A stretch of 64,000 bases of DNA, taken from assembly GCF_001641265.1 (NCBI RefSeq), contig NW_020167523.1, positions 682,001 to 746,000 on the forward strand. The letters are read 5' to 3'. This DNA is from Pseudogymnoascus destructans. Taxonomy: Eukaryota > Ascomycota > Leotiomycetes > Thelebolales > Thelebolaceae. The position numbers were made by a program, and so were the translations under genes. This document shows positions 9,460 through 22,939 of the stretch, in pieces. The notes under the pieces are model-generated. The model saw nothing but the letters and a program-made list of their open reading frames with translations. It was not told the origin of the DNA and made no database searches. Every line of letters begins with the position of its first letter. The stretch's first letter is position 1.

Positions 9460-11464
9460 ACTTTTTGTCCGACTACCCCATATGTCCGACTACCCCATAC
9501 GTTACGTTATCAATAAAACTACAAAAAATACATCTAAACTAGCTACAAGCACACCAAACAGTGTGACGGCCAACTCAAAATAGTTGCAGGAGTGATGGTA
9601 ATCGCGGTGAAAAATCGAGAACAAATCGAGAATAAATAGCAGTAAATATTTGTCATATCATGTCGTATCATATATCATTAGCAGATCGTAGGGGTTTGTT
9701 TCGTTTCGTGAATTGGCTGGGATAGAGACGATGGAGACTCAGGTCGCTGGCACCCTCTGTGAAATGAGCAGTTCGTAGTCCATTGTATCCAAAATATCGT
9801 TGAGAGATGCGTGTCAGATATCCACGGGCAGTATTTCAGGGGTTACCGAAAATCAATGTCGTCGTTATGCTCCCTGATAAGTTTATATATACTGGACGTC
9901 GTACCGCTCGCCCATTTCAAGACCGCAGAGCGGATATCCTCCGAGACCCTGGTGTGCTTATGGTGGCTGAGTAGAGCCTGCATTGGTGTTCTCCAAACTC
10001 CCAGTTGTAGCAAACTGCTTCCATCAACTCCTTGGAAATGATAAATATGGGGTTGCGCTTGAGAAGCAGGGCTAGCACATCTCCACCCCACGGTTGGTGT
10101 GCCACTGCCACAAGCATCTTCTGCGTAATGGTAGGTGATGGATCTCGATTAAGATACCATACCATTGCGTCATACGGCAAAACAGGCGTATGGTTCGGCT
10201 TTCTGGGTTCTGAGAACCAGACCAGCCATTGCAGTGCACCTGATCCATGGGGAGTCTCAGACGCAGCTCGAAGTACAATATCTGATACGCTCACAGAGGC
10301 TGAATGCAGCCTGAGGAGAACTTTAAATTTTGATGCCGCATGCTTGGATCCTGCTATAGTTGTAAGAATCGATTCCGAGAGTAATCCCCCGATGTCGAAA
10401 GTTAATATCAACTCCAAGGCCTTTTCCGTAAACTCATTTTTAGCAGCTGCAGTCAACAGGGTCTGCGTAATGTTTAGTTTCGGGAGGTGCTCCTTGATGG
10501 TCTTCACAACTGCTGAAGATTGTCCGCCCCGAAGGAGAGCAGCCATTGGAATTTCTGTGAGAGACAGCTGAGGATACTCGGCCAATAACCATTCTAGGGG
10601 CTTAATATCCCTCGATGCAATCTGGCATGTCCGCCTCAATGTTTCCTCTGTAATAGTAATTGATGGGTTCTTGGTTGTGATCAATTTCATACGGGTAACA
10701 TTGTCCGTTTTGTAGGAATACACGCCTGCTGCATATTCCAGGGCTCGAGGTGTAATATGCACAACATCAGATCGGTCTAGCGCCCATCGAAGAGTTCTTA
10801 CATCCTTAGACTTTGCTGATGCTATAAACAATCGTTCCGTCATTTCAACTCCTCTATTCCTCTTTTCTAAGAGTTCCAACTTTGGAGCACTAGCAGGCGT
10901 CCATGCTACCTCTTCGAAGAGTTCAGAAGGTATTTCTAAAGTGGAATCGTAGTCTAAGACCCACTTTATAGCACCAGACGTGTTCTTATTCGCAGCCGCA
11001 GCTTTTAATGAAGCGGATGTAATGCGCAGGCGTTGCTTTTGAATATGGCCTAGCATTTTGGAAATCCAGTCCTCATCACGACCCGTCCTCAGAACAGCTT
11101 CTGTCATGGCGTCGATAATATCTGGATCGGAAATATCCTCTCCTTGGCGTATGAGCAATTCCAAGGCCTCTACGGACCTGGCACAGGCAAAAACCAGGGG
11201 ACATGTGAGCCGTTGCGGCTGATAAGATAGTAGCATGTCAAATGAAATGCTGTTACCGGGCTTGAGGAACTCAACCATGGAAACTTCGTCAATCCTGCAA
11301 GTTGGATCATGCTGCAATAGCCACTGAAGCACCTCGCTTCTTGATGTAGTATATGTCCCGAGACCTGATACAGCAACTAAGAGCATCCTAGAGGTCACCC
11401 TGAATGTTGGTTCGAATGACTTGATAATACTGAGAATTCTGATAGCATCGTTGCCTCCCACCGC
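8831..11464. repeat. 2.63-kb direct repeat, copy 2
   Basis: Second copy of 6194-8829. It continues without a break into the rest of the NACHT-repeat gene to the right, whereas copy 1 continues into the transposase and the gypsy element to the left. That is the geometry of two overlapping contig ends placed end to end. Confidence 0.93.
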
Positions 11465-14400
11465 CGCTACCAATATCTTCTCCGAGATTTTTTCCTGGGG
11501 ATTTTCATAGTGGCTTAGAAGCCATGGTATAAGATGAGATCCATTGTATGTAGCTTTAAGAGCGGACATGACGATACCGTCGTCGATTTTCAGAGTCCCT
11601 GGCGGTGCATGTTCGAGAAGCGCTTCCATTGCTGCCGATCCTAGAGCAGTATTTTGAACCAGCCTATCCAGCATTTGTTGCGTAACTTCGAAATGTGGAT
11701 GGCGCCTGAGGACCGTGAGGAACATCTCCTCATTACCCCGCGCCGTGAGTGGGAGTATATCCACATTAAATTGAAATTCCGGTTGATAATCCAGGAGTGC
11801 TTCCATAACATCGCTTGCCAACCCACAAGCCGCAACCTCAAAAATAGAAGGATCGGGATCGATATCACCCTGAGATAATAAACATTTAAGAATATCTGCT
11901 CCGGATGACATATTTTCTGATAAGACCCTGATTATGTTCAGATCAACAGGAATCTTCCACCCACGGTTGATGAGCATGCTTAAAATGGATTTGCCACACA
12001 AGTGGTTGGACGCACTTGATAGTATGAACCCTTCATATATTTCCTCTATTGGAACGCTGGGGTATGAATTGAGCACCAGCTCCGCCATGTCGGCACCACA
12101 GTGAGGATTTTGGGCTGCTAGCTTCAACATGTCGCCGCAGCAATCAGCGCTGTAATTCTGGAAGCCGCCCAGAATTTCGACAATCTCTGGGTCACTGCTC
12201 CTGACACATTCTTCAAAACTGGCAACAGAGGGCCTTCAGTTGAAGTTTCTGCCCCGTTTTTCAGCAACAATGTGACAGCTTCTTTCTTCCTGTTGTAAAA
12301 CAGCATACCACAAGGGACCCCTTTGATTATGGTCGGTAATATTCACATCTACTTCCTCTTCGATGAGTTGAGTTGCTGTAAGAAGAAGTCCAAACCATGC
12401 ACAGATGTGAAGTCCTGAGATATCCTGGGACATCTGTGGCTCAATTGATCCATAACATACCACCAGTGGTCCGGAGACTGAAGCAGTGCCTGGGCAGAAC
12501 ACGCGACATTAGATGTCTTGCGTAGAAAGGCTAAAAATATTTGCACTTAGAGTCCTCTGAACTTCTCCCTGGAAGCATGAATCCCCAATTTTGTGCAGCG
12601 TACTCTAAAAACGGGAAGGACGCTACTCTCAAATTGTAGCTTTCATAAGATTGACATGAATCCGTTAGATTACTGTCAGAAAGATATGCGAGGCATCTCT
12701 CGGTAATCATTGCGCTTGCATCAGGGAAATGCGTTTCTTTTGTACGATCAAATACTCCTTGGCGGTGTCTTCTAATCGTCAGCATATAACATAGGCAACT
12801 GCAGAGAGATAAACTTACGTGGACCAGCATGACCTTTTGATCCTCGGGTCAATCTCAAGAAGTCCACTACATGAATCAATAGCTTCTCTCAAGTCTGAAA
12901 TATTGTCTGTGTCGAAGGATGACTCGTTGACTTCAATTGCTAGTGCGTGCTCTAGCTCTGAGACTGTGAGTTCCCTAGAAGCATGGGTTACGAAAGATAG
13001 TAATATGATCGAATCGGTCAGCATTCCGCTGGATTGAGCCTTCAGGCGTTTCATTGTATCATTGTATCCATCATCCAACGAATAGCCACCGCTTGCTATA
13101 GACTCTAAAGCCTGATTAAGCTTTTTGCGGTTCGAAACCTTCGAAATAGCACTCATACTGAGTTTTGCCAAAAGGAACCTGATTGAATTGATAAGCTTCC
13201 ATGCCCAGTCTGTAGTTTCCCGCAAGAGGTGGCATTAAACTCACATGCCGTCGGCAGCCTGCGCTAGTGTGCCCTTAATTTTTTGGTGGGTTTCAAGCGG
13301 CGACTTGGCAACAAAACAGCCAGGTGGTAACGCTCTCAGACTTTCGTCCATCCACAGGTTAAGGTCTTCTTTAGTTGCTCGAGTATCAAGCTGCGTGGCC
13401 GATGCGATATACTGCAAAATTCGATACGGATCCCGAGACGTTACCATCAACTTTATTGCAAAGCTGGTTTGCAACTCACTGAGAATCTTCAGTAACTTAT
13501 CCTGAGTCTCTTCGTCAAGTTCATTGAGTGCATCGATAACAATAAAAGTCTTTGAGAATCTTCCAGCTTCCAATTGAAGCAGGCGACATAGCTGAGAGTA
13601 AGTAGGATAGTTTTTAGAGGAGTGCAGCTCCTCTAACGTCTCTGGCAGTTTGATACCCTTCACTGAAAGAAGCTGTTTCAGCAGACTCGCAAGTAAGTTT
13701 TGGGCGTTAAATTTATCAGCGTGAGCCCAGTTTCCAAATACATATGCTACTGCACTTCTCTCTGGCCTGATTGCAGTGAGTCTTGTGAGATACTCGATGG
13801 CCGTGCTCGCCAGCATTGTCTTGCCCATGCCGCCGCCGCCCTTCAGAATTATCGAGTCTTGTTTTCCATCTAGCCACAGCCTGAACGGCTCGGACTCTAT
13901 TAGCCATCGTCCAGTGTTTTTGGCCCTTTTAGCTGTAAGTGCTGCTTGTTGTTGAGAAAAGTCAATGCGCCGCGATGGAGATAGCCACTCGAGAACATCA
14001 TGCTTTTTTTGTTGTTCGAGTGCTGTTGATATGCTATCAACACTGTGGGTAATCTCTTCAACACCGTGTTAATTATGTCGACCCCGTCTTTAATTTCCTT
14101 CGTTAATAGTCTAAATAAGGTTTTATATCAGCTAGTTCCCGTTTTTATAATCGTGTGGTTTCAGCGACTAGAAATGAGAAGCGCCAATGTAATGATTGAT
14201 GAGCCGGCATGCTCGAAGAAGAAATGGCATACGAACATGGAATCATTTAGAAGAGCACAAATAAGAATGGTCTTGTATCTTTGTATCTTTTCAAGGTCCT
14301 GTTTTATGCGGGATTTGTCGAAAGGCCATAATAATTTCCTTCCTGGTTTCGCCACTAATTTCCCTTTGAAGCTGACGAGGAACGAGTTAAATTCGTAAAG

Positions 14401-14634
14401 GATTCCGTCTTCCGCACCAATGACTGTTAATGTTACATGAAATATCTTCGGATTTTCGTCGACCGATGTGTTGAGAGCACATAAAATGTAGCGAATAACT
14501 TCAATCTCGGCCTGGAAACTTAAGATCTGCTTCTCTGCGGCGCGAACATCTTTCAGATAATCGATCAACTTGGCCGTTGCATCCAGTATCTGGACAATAC
14601 TGCCAATAGCGCCAACAGCATCCATTATTATCAT
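9843..14634 (-). CDS. NACHT STAND protein with ITEE-type helical repeats (fungal NLR-like), frames probably broken
   Basis: The start is ATG 14634 or 14625 (MDAVGAIGSIVQ...), a fungal NLR N-terminal helical domain. An intron lies within about 14200-14040. The linker VLEWLSP...RWLIESEPF precedes the NACHT domain: Walker A GGGGMGKT (near 13825) and Walker B FIVIDALNELD (near 13540). A 66-nt intron (13179-13244) restores the motif ADGMF. A winged-helix/hinge region and an ankyrin-like segment follow, then from 12130 a ~730-residue array of ITxxxLxxAA helical repeats. Such STAND ATPases are thought to act in non-self recognition and programmed cell death. Coherent protein switches frame near 12850, 12745, 12320 and 12230, none explained by plausible introns, so the gene may be a pseudogene. 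In this copy the C-terminus needs one more frame change near 9975 to reach the stop at 9843. Confidence 0.75.
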
Positions 14635-15532
14635 AAAATTGGAGCCCTGTGGAGAAACAAGAAGCCTACTAGGTGGACGATTCGAATGGAGCCGTCCCTT
14701 CCAGTAGCGATTGTTATCTGCTGCCAGCGTCGTCGTAAGTATTCGGGTTTTCGAGAGACATATTTAGGAGAAATATTTATTTCTCCAGGAAATTTTTACA
14801 GGCATCTGCAAGCTCTGAGTAAGTACAATCATCGTTGTTGCCTTGAGCCTTGTGTGTCCTCGATTGAAGTCATTCGGCGCTTCGTAGGCGCCGACCTATA
14901 CCCAGCCTCATGCACCATGCAGCGTGCGCCCCAACCGACACGCATATTGTGAAACTCGACAGGGGCGACATTGGTCTAGAAGGGTTGGAAAGCAAATATA
15001 GACGTTGCAATGTTTGTTCTTAGTGTTGCCCGAGTAGTTTTTTCGACGAGTTCCTCGAGTACTCATAATTTTAGTCGGATATCTACTACGAAGAGCTCGT
15101 CCAGAAGCGATTCGAGTAAGCTACCTAGTTATTGCCAAGCGCTTAGCAAAAAGTAGATCTAGCAAACGTAAATAGTAGACTAACGAAACCTTTTAATAAC
15201 TTACCTGTTTCGTGATTCTCATCATCGTGATGAGTTACTGGCTCTTGTTGCCGCCGAGGCATTGCCACAGATAAACGGGGCCGATGACCCCCTCCACATT
15301 GTGGTCAGGCATCAAGTACCCCAGTCTAGTACTCGTCGGGCGCTGCTATTCAGGATTGAATTGTCTAGACTCAACGTATCTGCGCATTATTGTTGTGTAC
15401 GAATCACCGTAAGCTGGTGAATTCCAAAAAAACAAAAAGAGCCGTAGAAGGCCGACTAACAATAATTTAATTGTCTCACTTCAACTATATTTGAACGTGA
15501 AATATCACAGTTATGGGAAAATAAATATATTC
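14635..15532. other. Intergenic region
   Basis: About 0.9 kb between the NLR-like gene and VPS52. I see no convincing coding frame, RNA gene or repeat. It should hold the NLR-like promoter and the VPS52 3' end. Confidence 0.5.
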
Positions 15533-17644
15533 TCATTTGGTATCTTGCGATGCAGTAGTCATCATTGCCTGGATCTGAGATATTTGCTCAGTAGCCAGCT
15601 TACCCTGTGCATCTCCAATAATTGTCAAAATCAGAGAGAAGCTATTTTCTAAAAACCTCTCGCGTTTTCTTTCCCCTTCAATAGTTTTCGCCACTCGGGC
15701 TAAAAATGCTTCCAGAGCACTTCGAAGCCTTGCCAAGCTTGTGCTTACAGGTTCGTCATCTCCAGTTTCCTTGCTCAGCTCCAATATTCCTTGGATGAGT
15801 TGCCCGAAACGTTGTGCCATGGAAGAAGGCGCAGCAGACTGCTTGGCCAGCTCGGCTTTCGACGTTGGCGGTGCCGTGGGCAAGTTAGCCGTTAGTTTCC
15901 GAACCGACTCGCAGTGCAAGTCCATGATGACCTGGAAGCGTGGCCATAGAAGCATATTCGTTCCATTGATGTAGCTGTCTCCAACAGGTATCTTATGCCT
16001 CTGTAATTTGAAGTTGAATTTTTGATTCAGTCTCACACACAGTAACAGGCCGAACGAGTCAAAAGTCTCAGAAACAAGGCTCTTCGTCAAAGTGTGACCA
16101 AGTTCAAATGTGGGCGAGAAGATATAGTTGAAGTAGCGCGCTATGGTATGGAATGAAAGAGAGGGCGAGAAAAAAGTGGTGAGAAACGAGTACTCGGCGC
16201 AAACGTTGTCAATGAGAGCCAGGTTGAAGTTGCGAAATGGGAACTCGAGGTAATGAGTCGCCGTGTCTTCTGCTAAATGGCTAGGTAAAGCCGATTGGTT
16301 TGATGTCGTGAGGATGTCGTTGCGTCGTCCCAGGCTGAAGGCATCATGCGGCGGCCCAGTTGCCTTTGACGTGGTAAGCAGCGTGCTCTTGCGTGGACTG
16401 TCATCATTCCCAAGAACATCATGCTTGTCTATTGCATGTATTTTAACTTTTGAGAGCGCCCTCTCATATCGAGTAAAATGATTTAAATAGTACCATCTCA
16501 TGGTGTTCATGTAAGCCTGTCCAATCTCTTCGGCTAAGGTCTGATGATGATTCCATAGAAATGAAAACAGATCTTTGTATCGAATGAAGTGACGTTGCTG
16601 AACGACCTGAGCGTTTATATTCGGTGATCGTAGAGCCTTAATCTGGGCGACTAGGAAGTCCCGGATCCTTTCGATGGCCTATGTCCCGGGATCAACATAG
16701 AGCTCACATAAAATGACGATTTGATTTACTCACAATATTAACAAGCTGGTCACGCAAGGGCTTTAAATCAGTAATGCTCTTTATATTGTGTGCCTCAATT
16801 GCCTTGGCGTTTAATGCCTTTGACCACTTTCCAACCACATTCAGGGCAACAATCCACGACTCATCAATGTCGCCTTCTGATATCGTTTTCACAATGGTTT
16901 GCGAAACAGTGATATCTTCAACAACTGGTGTTAATCCAAGTTCTACAACCTTCCGGTTTTCAATCCTGGAGCTTAGTGTCGTTGATCTTGCTCGCAATGT
17001 TTCAATCTCCGCAGAAACGTCACCCAGATCATTTTGAAAGCTTGTCAAGTTTAGTTCAACCGAATTAAGAATGTCGTTGCAAGCGCGGATAGATTGATGG
17101 AGGTCTTCGAATCTAGCTTTATCGATCTCATCTGTGTTTACTTGGTCAGCATGGAAATCCATATGTCAATTGCAAAACACTAACATCTTGCAGCCGCCGG
17201 TGCCTCTGACACTTGGACCGTGTTCACGTCGTCTTCTTGAACGAATTCATGCAGTGCCAACCCAGTGAAGTCAACATTGCCCAGTAATTCATCATTGTCC
17301 CATATTTCATCCTTATCAGCGACCGGCAAGTTTCCCAGGTCAATGTTCAGAAGCTTGTCAAGGACCTGTATTGGATCTGAGTAAGTGAGAGTTATGTTTC
17401 TCAAATTCGAACTGGAGCTGTCCGTGGGTTTCCGAGAATTCCCTAGCAATGACGTTGTAGAATCATTGGAAACGGCAGACAAAGACGAAGACCGTGGAGA
17501 AAAATTTGGACGTTGAGGCCCAGTTTGGGGCAGAAGGCGGCTCGTTTTTCTTGGGACGGGAGAGTACGATCGCGATTGGGGAGTAGAGGACGCGTTGGGA
17601 CGAAGTGCTGGAGTGGAAGTCCCAGACAGCCTGTCGAGCCACAT
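15533..17644 (-). CDS. VPS52: Vps52, GARP tethering complex subunit
   Basis: Three exons, 17644-17185, 17131-16734 and 16678-15533, join into 667 residues. Intron 1 (53 nt, GTTAGT...CTGACC...CACAG) and intron 2 (55 nt, GTGAGT...CATAG) restore the family motifs YEIDKARFEDLHQSIRAC and AIERIRDFLVAQIKALRSP. The N-terminus is Ser/Pro-rich and disordered, the middle is coiled coil, and the C-terminal half is the conserved Vps52/Sac2 region. With Vps51, Vps53 and Vps54 it tethers endosome-derived vesicles at the late Golgi. It is divergent to eIF5A with a 386-bp shared upstream region. ATG 17644 is the first in-frame Met of the N-terminal exon. Confidence 0.93.
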
Positions 17645-18030
17645 CTCAGTGACTCTTCGGAGGCATCAACAAAGACCTCTTCGTTCTTTCAATCACTGAA
17701 TGACTAAATGTTGAAGAGCCAAAATGTAGTCTACACGTACGTGTCTCGCCGATAACTCCTGTCGGCGTTCCTCATGGCGTGTTCCAATGGCCGCATGGTC
17801 ACACCCAGCCGAAACGGTTCCATCTTATTGGTTCATCAGCTTACCTAAAGAAATTGGCGAACTAGTGCGGGTCTAAACTCGTTAGATCCCACAACTCACC
17901 ACCAAGTCGGTTTTCTATTTCTACTCCCACTACGCCTCGCCCCTCTATTCGTCTCAAATTCTCTCCTGGAGCATATTCCAGACTCGCGACAATCTAACAA
18001 CTCCCATTTTCACTTTGCATTGCAGCCAAA
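17645..18030. promoter_or_regulatory. Divergent promoter region between VPS52 and eIF5A
   Basis: 386 bp separate the two start codons. The eIF5A side carries pyrimidine-rich tracts (about 17925-18000) of the kind found in front of strongly expressed fungal genes, and the ATG sits in a good context (CAAAATGGC). No TATA box is obvious. Confidence 0.45.
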
Positions 18031-18748
18031 ATGGCGGACGCCGACTCTGTAAGCAGTTTTCCAAGAAACCCCCGCACTTCCCCCGCCATCAGTCTAGTGC
18101 TTTCAATCTATATGACAATCGGTGGAACTTGCGCCCATCATCAATACTAACTTTTTTACAGCAAGATTACACCATCGACTCTGCCGATGCGGGTGCGTCT
18201 TTGACCTACCCCATGCAGTGTTCTGCCTTGAGGAAGGGTGGACATGTTCTCATCAAGAACCGTCCTTGCAAGATCATCGACATGTCGACCTCCAAGACCG
18301 GAAAGCATGGACACGCCAAGGTTCATCTCATCGCTGAAGACATCTTCACCAAGAAGAAGTTGGAGGATCTTTCCCCATCCACCCACAACATGGATGTCCC
18401 CAACGTTACGCGCAAGGAATACGCCTTCGTAAGACACAACCAACCGCAAAATGCAGGTCCAAACGCTAATACTATATAGCTCACTCTCGATGATGGTTTC
18501 CTTAACCTGTACGATGAGGCTACCGGAAACACCAGAGATGATATCAAGATGCCAGAGCCCATTGCTGGCGATGATAAGAGACAAGAAGTCATCAACAAGA
18601 TCATCGAGCTCAGCAAGGATGATGAGAAGTCAGGTGGTAAGTTTTAAAACCAGGACGACAAGAGAACGCATCGCTAACATAGTATCTAGTCGTTATTATC
18701 ATTTCCGCCATGGGCGAGAATGCTTGTATCGATGCGAAGGAGGTTTAA
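18031..18748 (+). CDS. eIF5A: Translation factor eIF5A
   Basis: Four exons (18031-18048, 18162-18428, 18480-18636, 18690-18748) give 166 residues, a normal length. The sequence STSKTGKHGHAK contains the lysine that is converted to hypusine by deoxyhypusine synthase and hydroxylase. The N-terminal SH3-like barrel is followed by the OB-fold (YAFLTLDDGFLNLYDEATG) and the conserved end MGENACIDAKEV. The factor binds the ribosomal E site and relieves stalling, for example at polyproline. The 18-nt first exon encodes only MADADS, so the long first intron (113 nt) lies near the start, common for highly expressed fungal genes. Confidence 0.96.
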
Positions 18749-19361
18749 GTCAAGACATGTATCTCTGGGCCTGTACGGAATAGCCTTCTTCCATACCATG
18801 GCTCGTTACCCCTCATCGGCTTGGCATAACTAGCCTGTCAGGCACCTGCCTGGCTAGATTTTTGTGATCGTCATGTTGTAAAGGCAACTTGGTGGTTGTT
18901 CGCATCGCTTTGCCTTCCTATTCTACTGGTACATTTATCGGGTTCTACAGTCAGTGAAGTCTGTCGCTAGCGAGTCGCAACACGTCGCGACTACGACTAC
19001 CAAGCTTGCAACAGTGACTGTAACGAACGCGATGATAGTTATCGTTGTAGATAGCCAAAAATAAAATAACAGTCCCTCTACTAAAATTGACTGACCAACT
19101 GCCATAATTATTTGAGTATGTGTCGTTGAATTGGAGTCAAAAGAGTAGGAATTGTGTGGCAGCAATGTAGATATTACGAGCCTTAAGTAGCCAAACACAC
19201 TGCTCGTATAATAATGCAATAATTTGCCAGATCTTTGCCTAGTTACAAAAAGTTCATTCGTGGAAGGAAGTTGCGACCGTTCATGTGATTTCGGCACGTG
19301 GGAACTGGAGCTAAAAGTCACGATAGTATTGAAATGTTTCCTACGTAGTGGGGCATCAATC
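18749..19361. other. Intergenic region (eIF5A 3' end / RRN7 promoter)
   Basis: About 0.6 kb with no supported gene. An upstream in-frame start for RRN7 at 19224 is possible but would add residues unlike the family. Confidence 0.4.
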
Positions 19362-21188
19362 ATGGATTCGAGCATCGACTTCCACAAGTTCTCAAAGGGC
19401 GAAACTTGCACTACAACTGGGTGTCGGTCACGGTATTACTATATCCAGGATGGTAAACGCGTTTGCAAGTCACATGGGCACGTCCAGGAAGGTTTTACAC
19501 AGGTTGCAGCAGATGAAGATGACTTCAACACAGAGGGCAGAAAAACAAGAAAAAGGCGAAAGGAGGCAGCAGCAACTGGCATAGTTTATGATGGAATCGA
19601 AGCCATTAAGCTTTATGCACAATGTTGGCAAGTGGTGTTGAGGAGGCAGGCTATGTGGCTCATAACCGCGAGAGGAATGCCACCTGAACTTGAGACCGTT
19701 ATTCGAGATTTATGGGCAGTGAGGATAAGGAATATTAGGGGCATAGGAGAAGACGAAAGGAATGCAAGAGACGGGTCTGGGTTTAGTTCAACAAGCGAGG
19801 GGGAGACAGAAGGGGAAGATGATAGTGTTGGGATGGAAATGGGCAGGAGGCATCGGAAAATTGCAAGAGAAAGGGGTTTGCCGAAGCTTATTGAGAGCTT
19901 GGCTCTATGTTATATGGCAATATTACTTTTGAGACTACCAGTCTCAGTGGGAGATCTCCAGAAATGGGCTGAACAGCATGAAATCCCTTACTTTCGAGTG
20001 GTGCGTTATCTAATATTCTTTGGACGGCCGTTGCACGTGCACAAAAGTGCTAATTGATTCCAGATTCGAGATATCCCGGCTGATATGAAGTCTCATCTAC
20101 CACCCAAATACTACTCTGCTCTGGAGACTAGATCATCTCTGAGGAGAGGCCGCTTGCACCAATGTATCGGGGAGCTAATGATTAACTTCACAACCAATTT
20201 CAACATCTTATTCCCGCCATTAAACACATCTCTGATAATATTCCGGTTTGTGAAGGACCTTTGTCTGCCTTGTAAGTTGCTCCAGTCATCCAGCATGACT
20301 AACACACCTTGCTTACCAAAAGGAAGTGGAAATTTACGGGTCTTGTTGCCACCTAGCTGAAGCTCTGGGAGTAAGGTTTCAATACCCAAACACATTATCA
20401 CGGCACAAACTGAGCGAATACCCTGAATTGCAAGTTGCGGCTTTGGTCGTGATATCAACCAAACTCCTGCAACCATTCGACAATATGATACGAACTCCAG
20501 AGAGTCTCAAAGACCCGAGCGCACTGAGGGTTGACTGGGATGACTGGAGTGGCATGGCGATGGACGGCGGTGATGCCACTCCAGGCCAGGAAGCTAAAGT
20601 CACAGAGGCCGATGTGTTCAACATGAGTGGCGATATGTTGGACCGCTATTTGAACTGGTACCATCAAACCTGGTCAGGTGAACGGGATAGTAAAGGTAAG
20701 ATTTCCAGACGCAGCTCACCGACCCATATGGATCCGGGAGAGAGCTTCGCTGATTTTGTAGTGTCCCAGCAAATTCTCGACCTATTTCCAATTGAGGATT
20801 CGCCAAACCTACGCGGAATGGACCAAGATATAGCAACGCCCGTGTCTGAGCGTCTGCGCCGTGTCCAAAGCAGGTTAAAGGTCCAAAAGCCTATATCTGC
20901 AAATGACGAGCAGTACGTTGCTACGATCAACAGGCCCGGCGCTTTCTATAAACGGTGGCAGAGGGACGGCGACCTTTCTGCAAACGAAAGGGCGTTTGTG
21001 GCAAAGACTGGTAGGCATCTATTGTCACTCCTTGGGGGTATTTTCTTCACATATCACATGCTAACAAATATTGAGTAGCTGAGAACGCTGGCACGACTGT
21101 GAATATTCTGATCAGAACTGTGTACTCGCTAGAACAAAGATTGCATGATATAGCGTCTAGAGAGGGAAGACCAGAAGTAGAGCATTGA
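19362..21188 (+). CDS. RRN7: Rrn7, RNA polymerase I initiation factor (TAF1B/TFIIB-like)
   Basis: Exons 19362-20000, 20064-20271, 20327-21010 and 21079-21188 give 546 residues. The N-terminus has a zinc ribbon (GETCTTTGC...RVCKSHGH, CX4C...CX2H). The two cyclin-like folds follow, with the conserved LPKLIESLALCYMAILLLRLPVSVGDLQKWAE block. Rrn7 is the TFIIB-like subunit of core factor and recruits Pol I to the rDNA promoter in the nucleolus. The last intron (21011-21078) has a good branch site (GCTAAC) and an in-frame stop only at its end; splicing it adds a 36-residue helical tail and moves the stop from 21078 to 21188. ATG 19362 is chosen because it begins just before the zinc ribbon. Confidence 0.9.
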
Positions 21189-21810
21189 GGAATGGCCCTG
21201 AAATTAGATATAGTATGGCTGACCGTTTACCGGATTAAGGCGTCGGATATTTGGAGTTGGAATTTGTGGCAATAGCGATTGATGGCCAAATTAGCGGGCA
21301 AGGGAGTCTGGGTAGGCTGCAACATAGACTGTAACATAGACTGTAACGAAGAGTACGAAGTTATGACTTCTTTGGGTCTCAATTAATAGAATGCACATAT
21401 TATATCGATCTACTTCTTGTAGGCTCCAGATAATCTAGCCTGAAGAATAGGCCTCACATCTCATCTCTGGGGTATGCCGTTCATCTGTAGTTACCTGGTA
21501 AATTATGGAAAGATTGTCTGACGAAGAATTTCATGGGGAAAAGTAACTCGATGGCGTAAATATATTTTGGCCCGTAGTTTCACTATGATGATCCGTTATT
21601 ATCGCTTTCAATGGGCACAAGTGGTTGATGTGGAGTGGGGTTCCAAAATTGGTAGACGTACCTGAGACAATGTCACGTGATGAATGGGACTATCTTGCCA
21701 TCGCTTAGTGTTTTAGGGCACACATGTTCATGTTGAACTTCGTTTTCGCCCCACTTGAAAGAACGACTCGAGAGAGAACAACATCGACAACGACGTAGAC
21801 CATCGCCATC
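21189..21810. other. Intergenic region / 5' UTR of ubiquitin-L40 gene
   Basis: No coding frame is supported. The right part must contain the promoter and first non-coding exon of the ubiquitin-L40 gene, whose exon 1 ends with the A of the start codon at 21811. Confidence 0.45.
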
Positions 21811-22588
<778 letters not shown>

Positions 22589-22939
22589 TCTACTCGCGAC
22601 GGTCTGGTTGGCGTTTGCGAGGGACGGTGGTTCAGATGGATTCGTCCATTATTCACAAGCTTAGTGTATTTGAGATCAGAAATGAAACATTTGCCTGAGC
22701 GCAGTACCAAGCTACAATATCGCAGGGTTGTGTGCAGGGATAACTTCTAATGCAATTGTGACATGGGTCCGGAACTCCGTTTGAATTGTGACTGGACTCG
22801 ACAAACTTTGTGAACTCGTTTTATGTGGAAGTTAATGGCCAACAGAGGGTCAAATGCCTCCCAGAGACGCGGCAAATATCTTGAACATACCCTAGACAGT
22901 GTATAAACTGGTCTATTTCATATACTCATTATACAACGG
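22589..22939. other. Convergent intergenic region
   Basis: 351 bp between the 3' ends of ubiquitin-L40 and GYP8; nothing else is seen. Confidence 0.4.
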
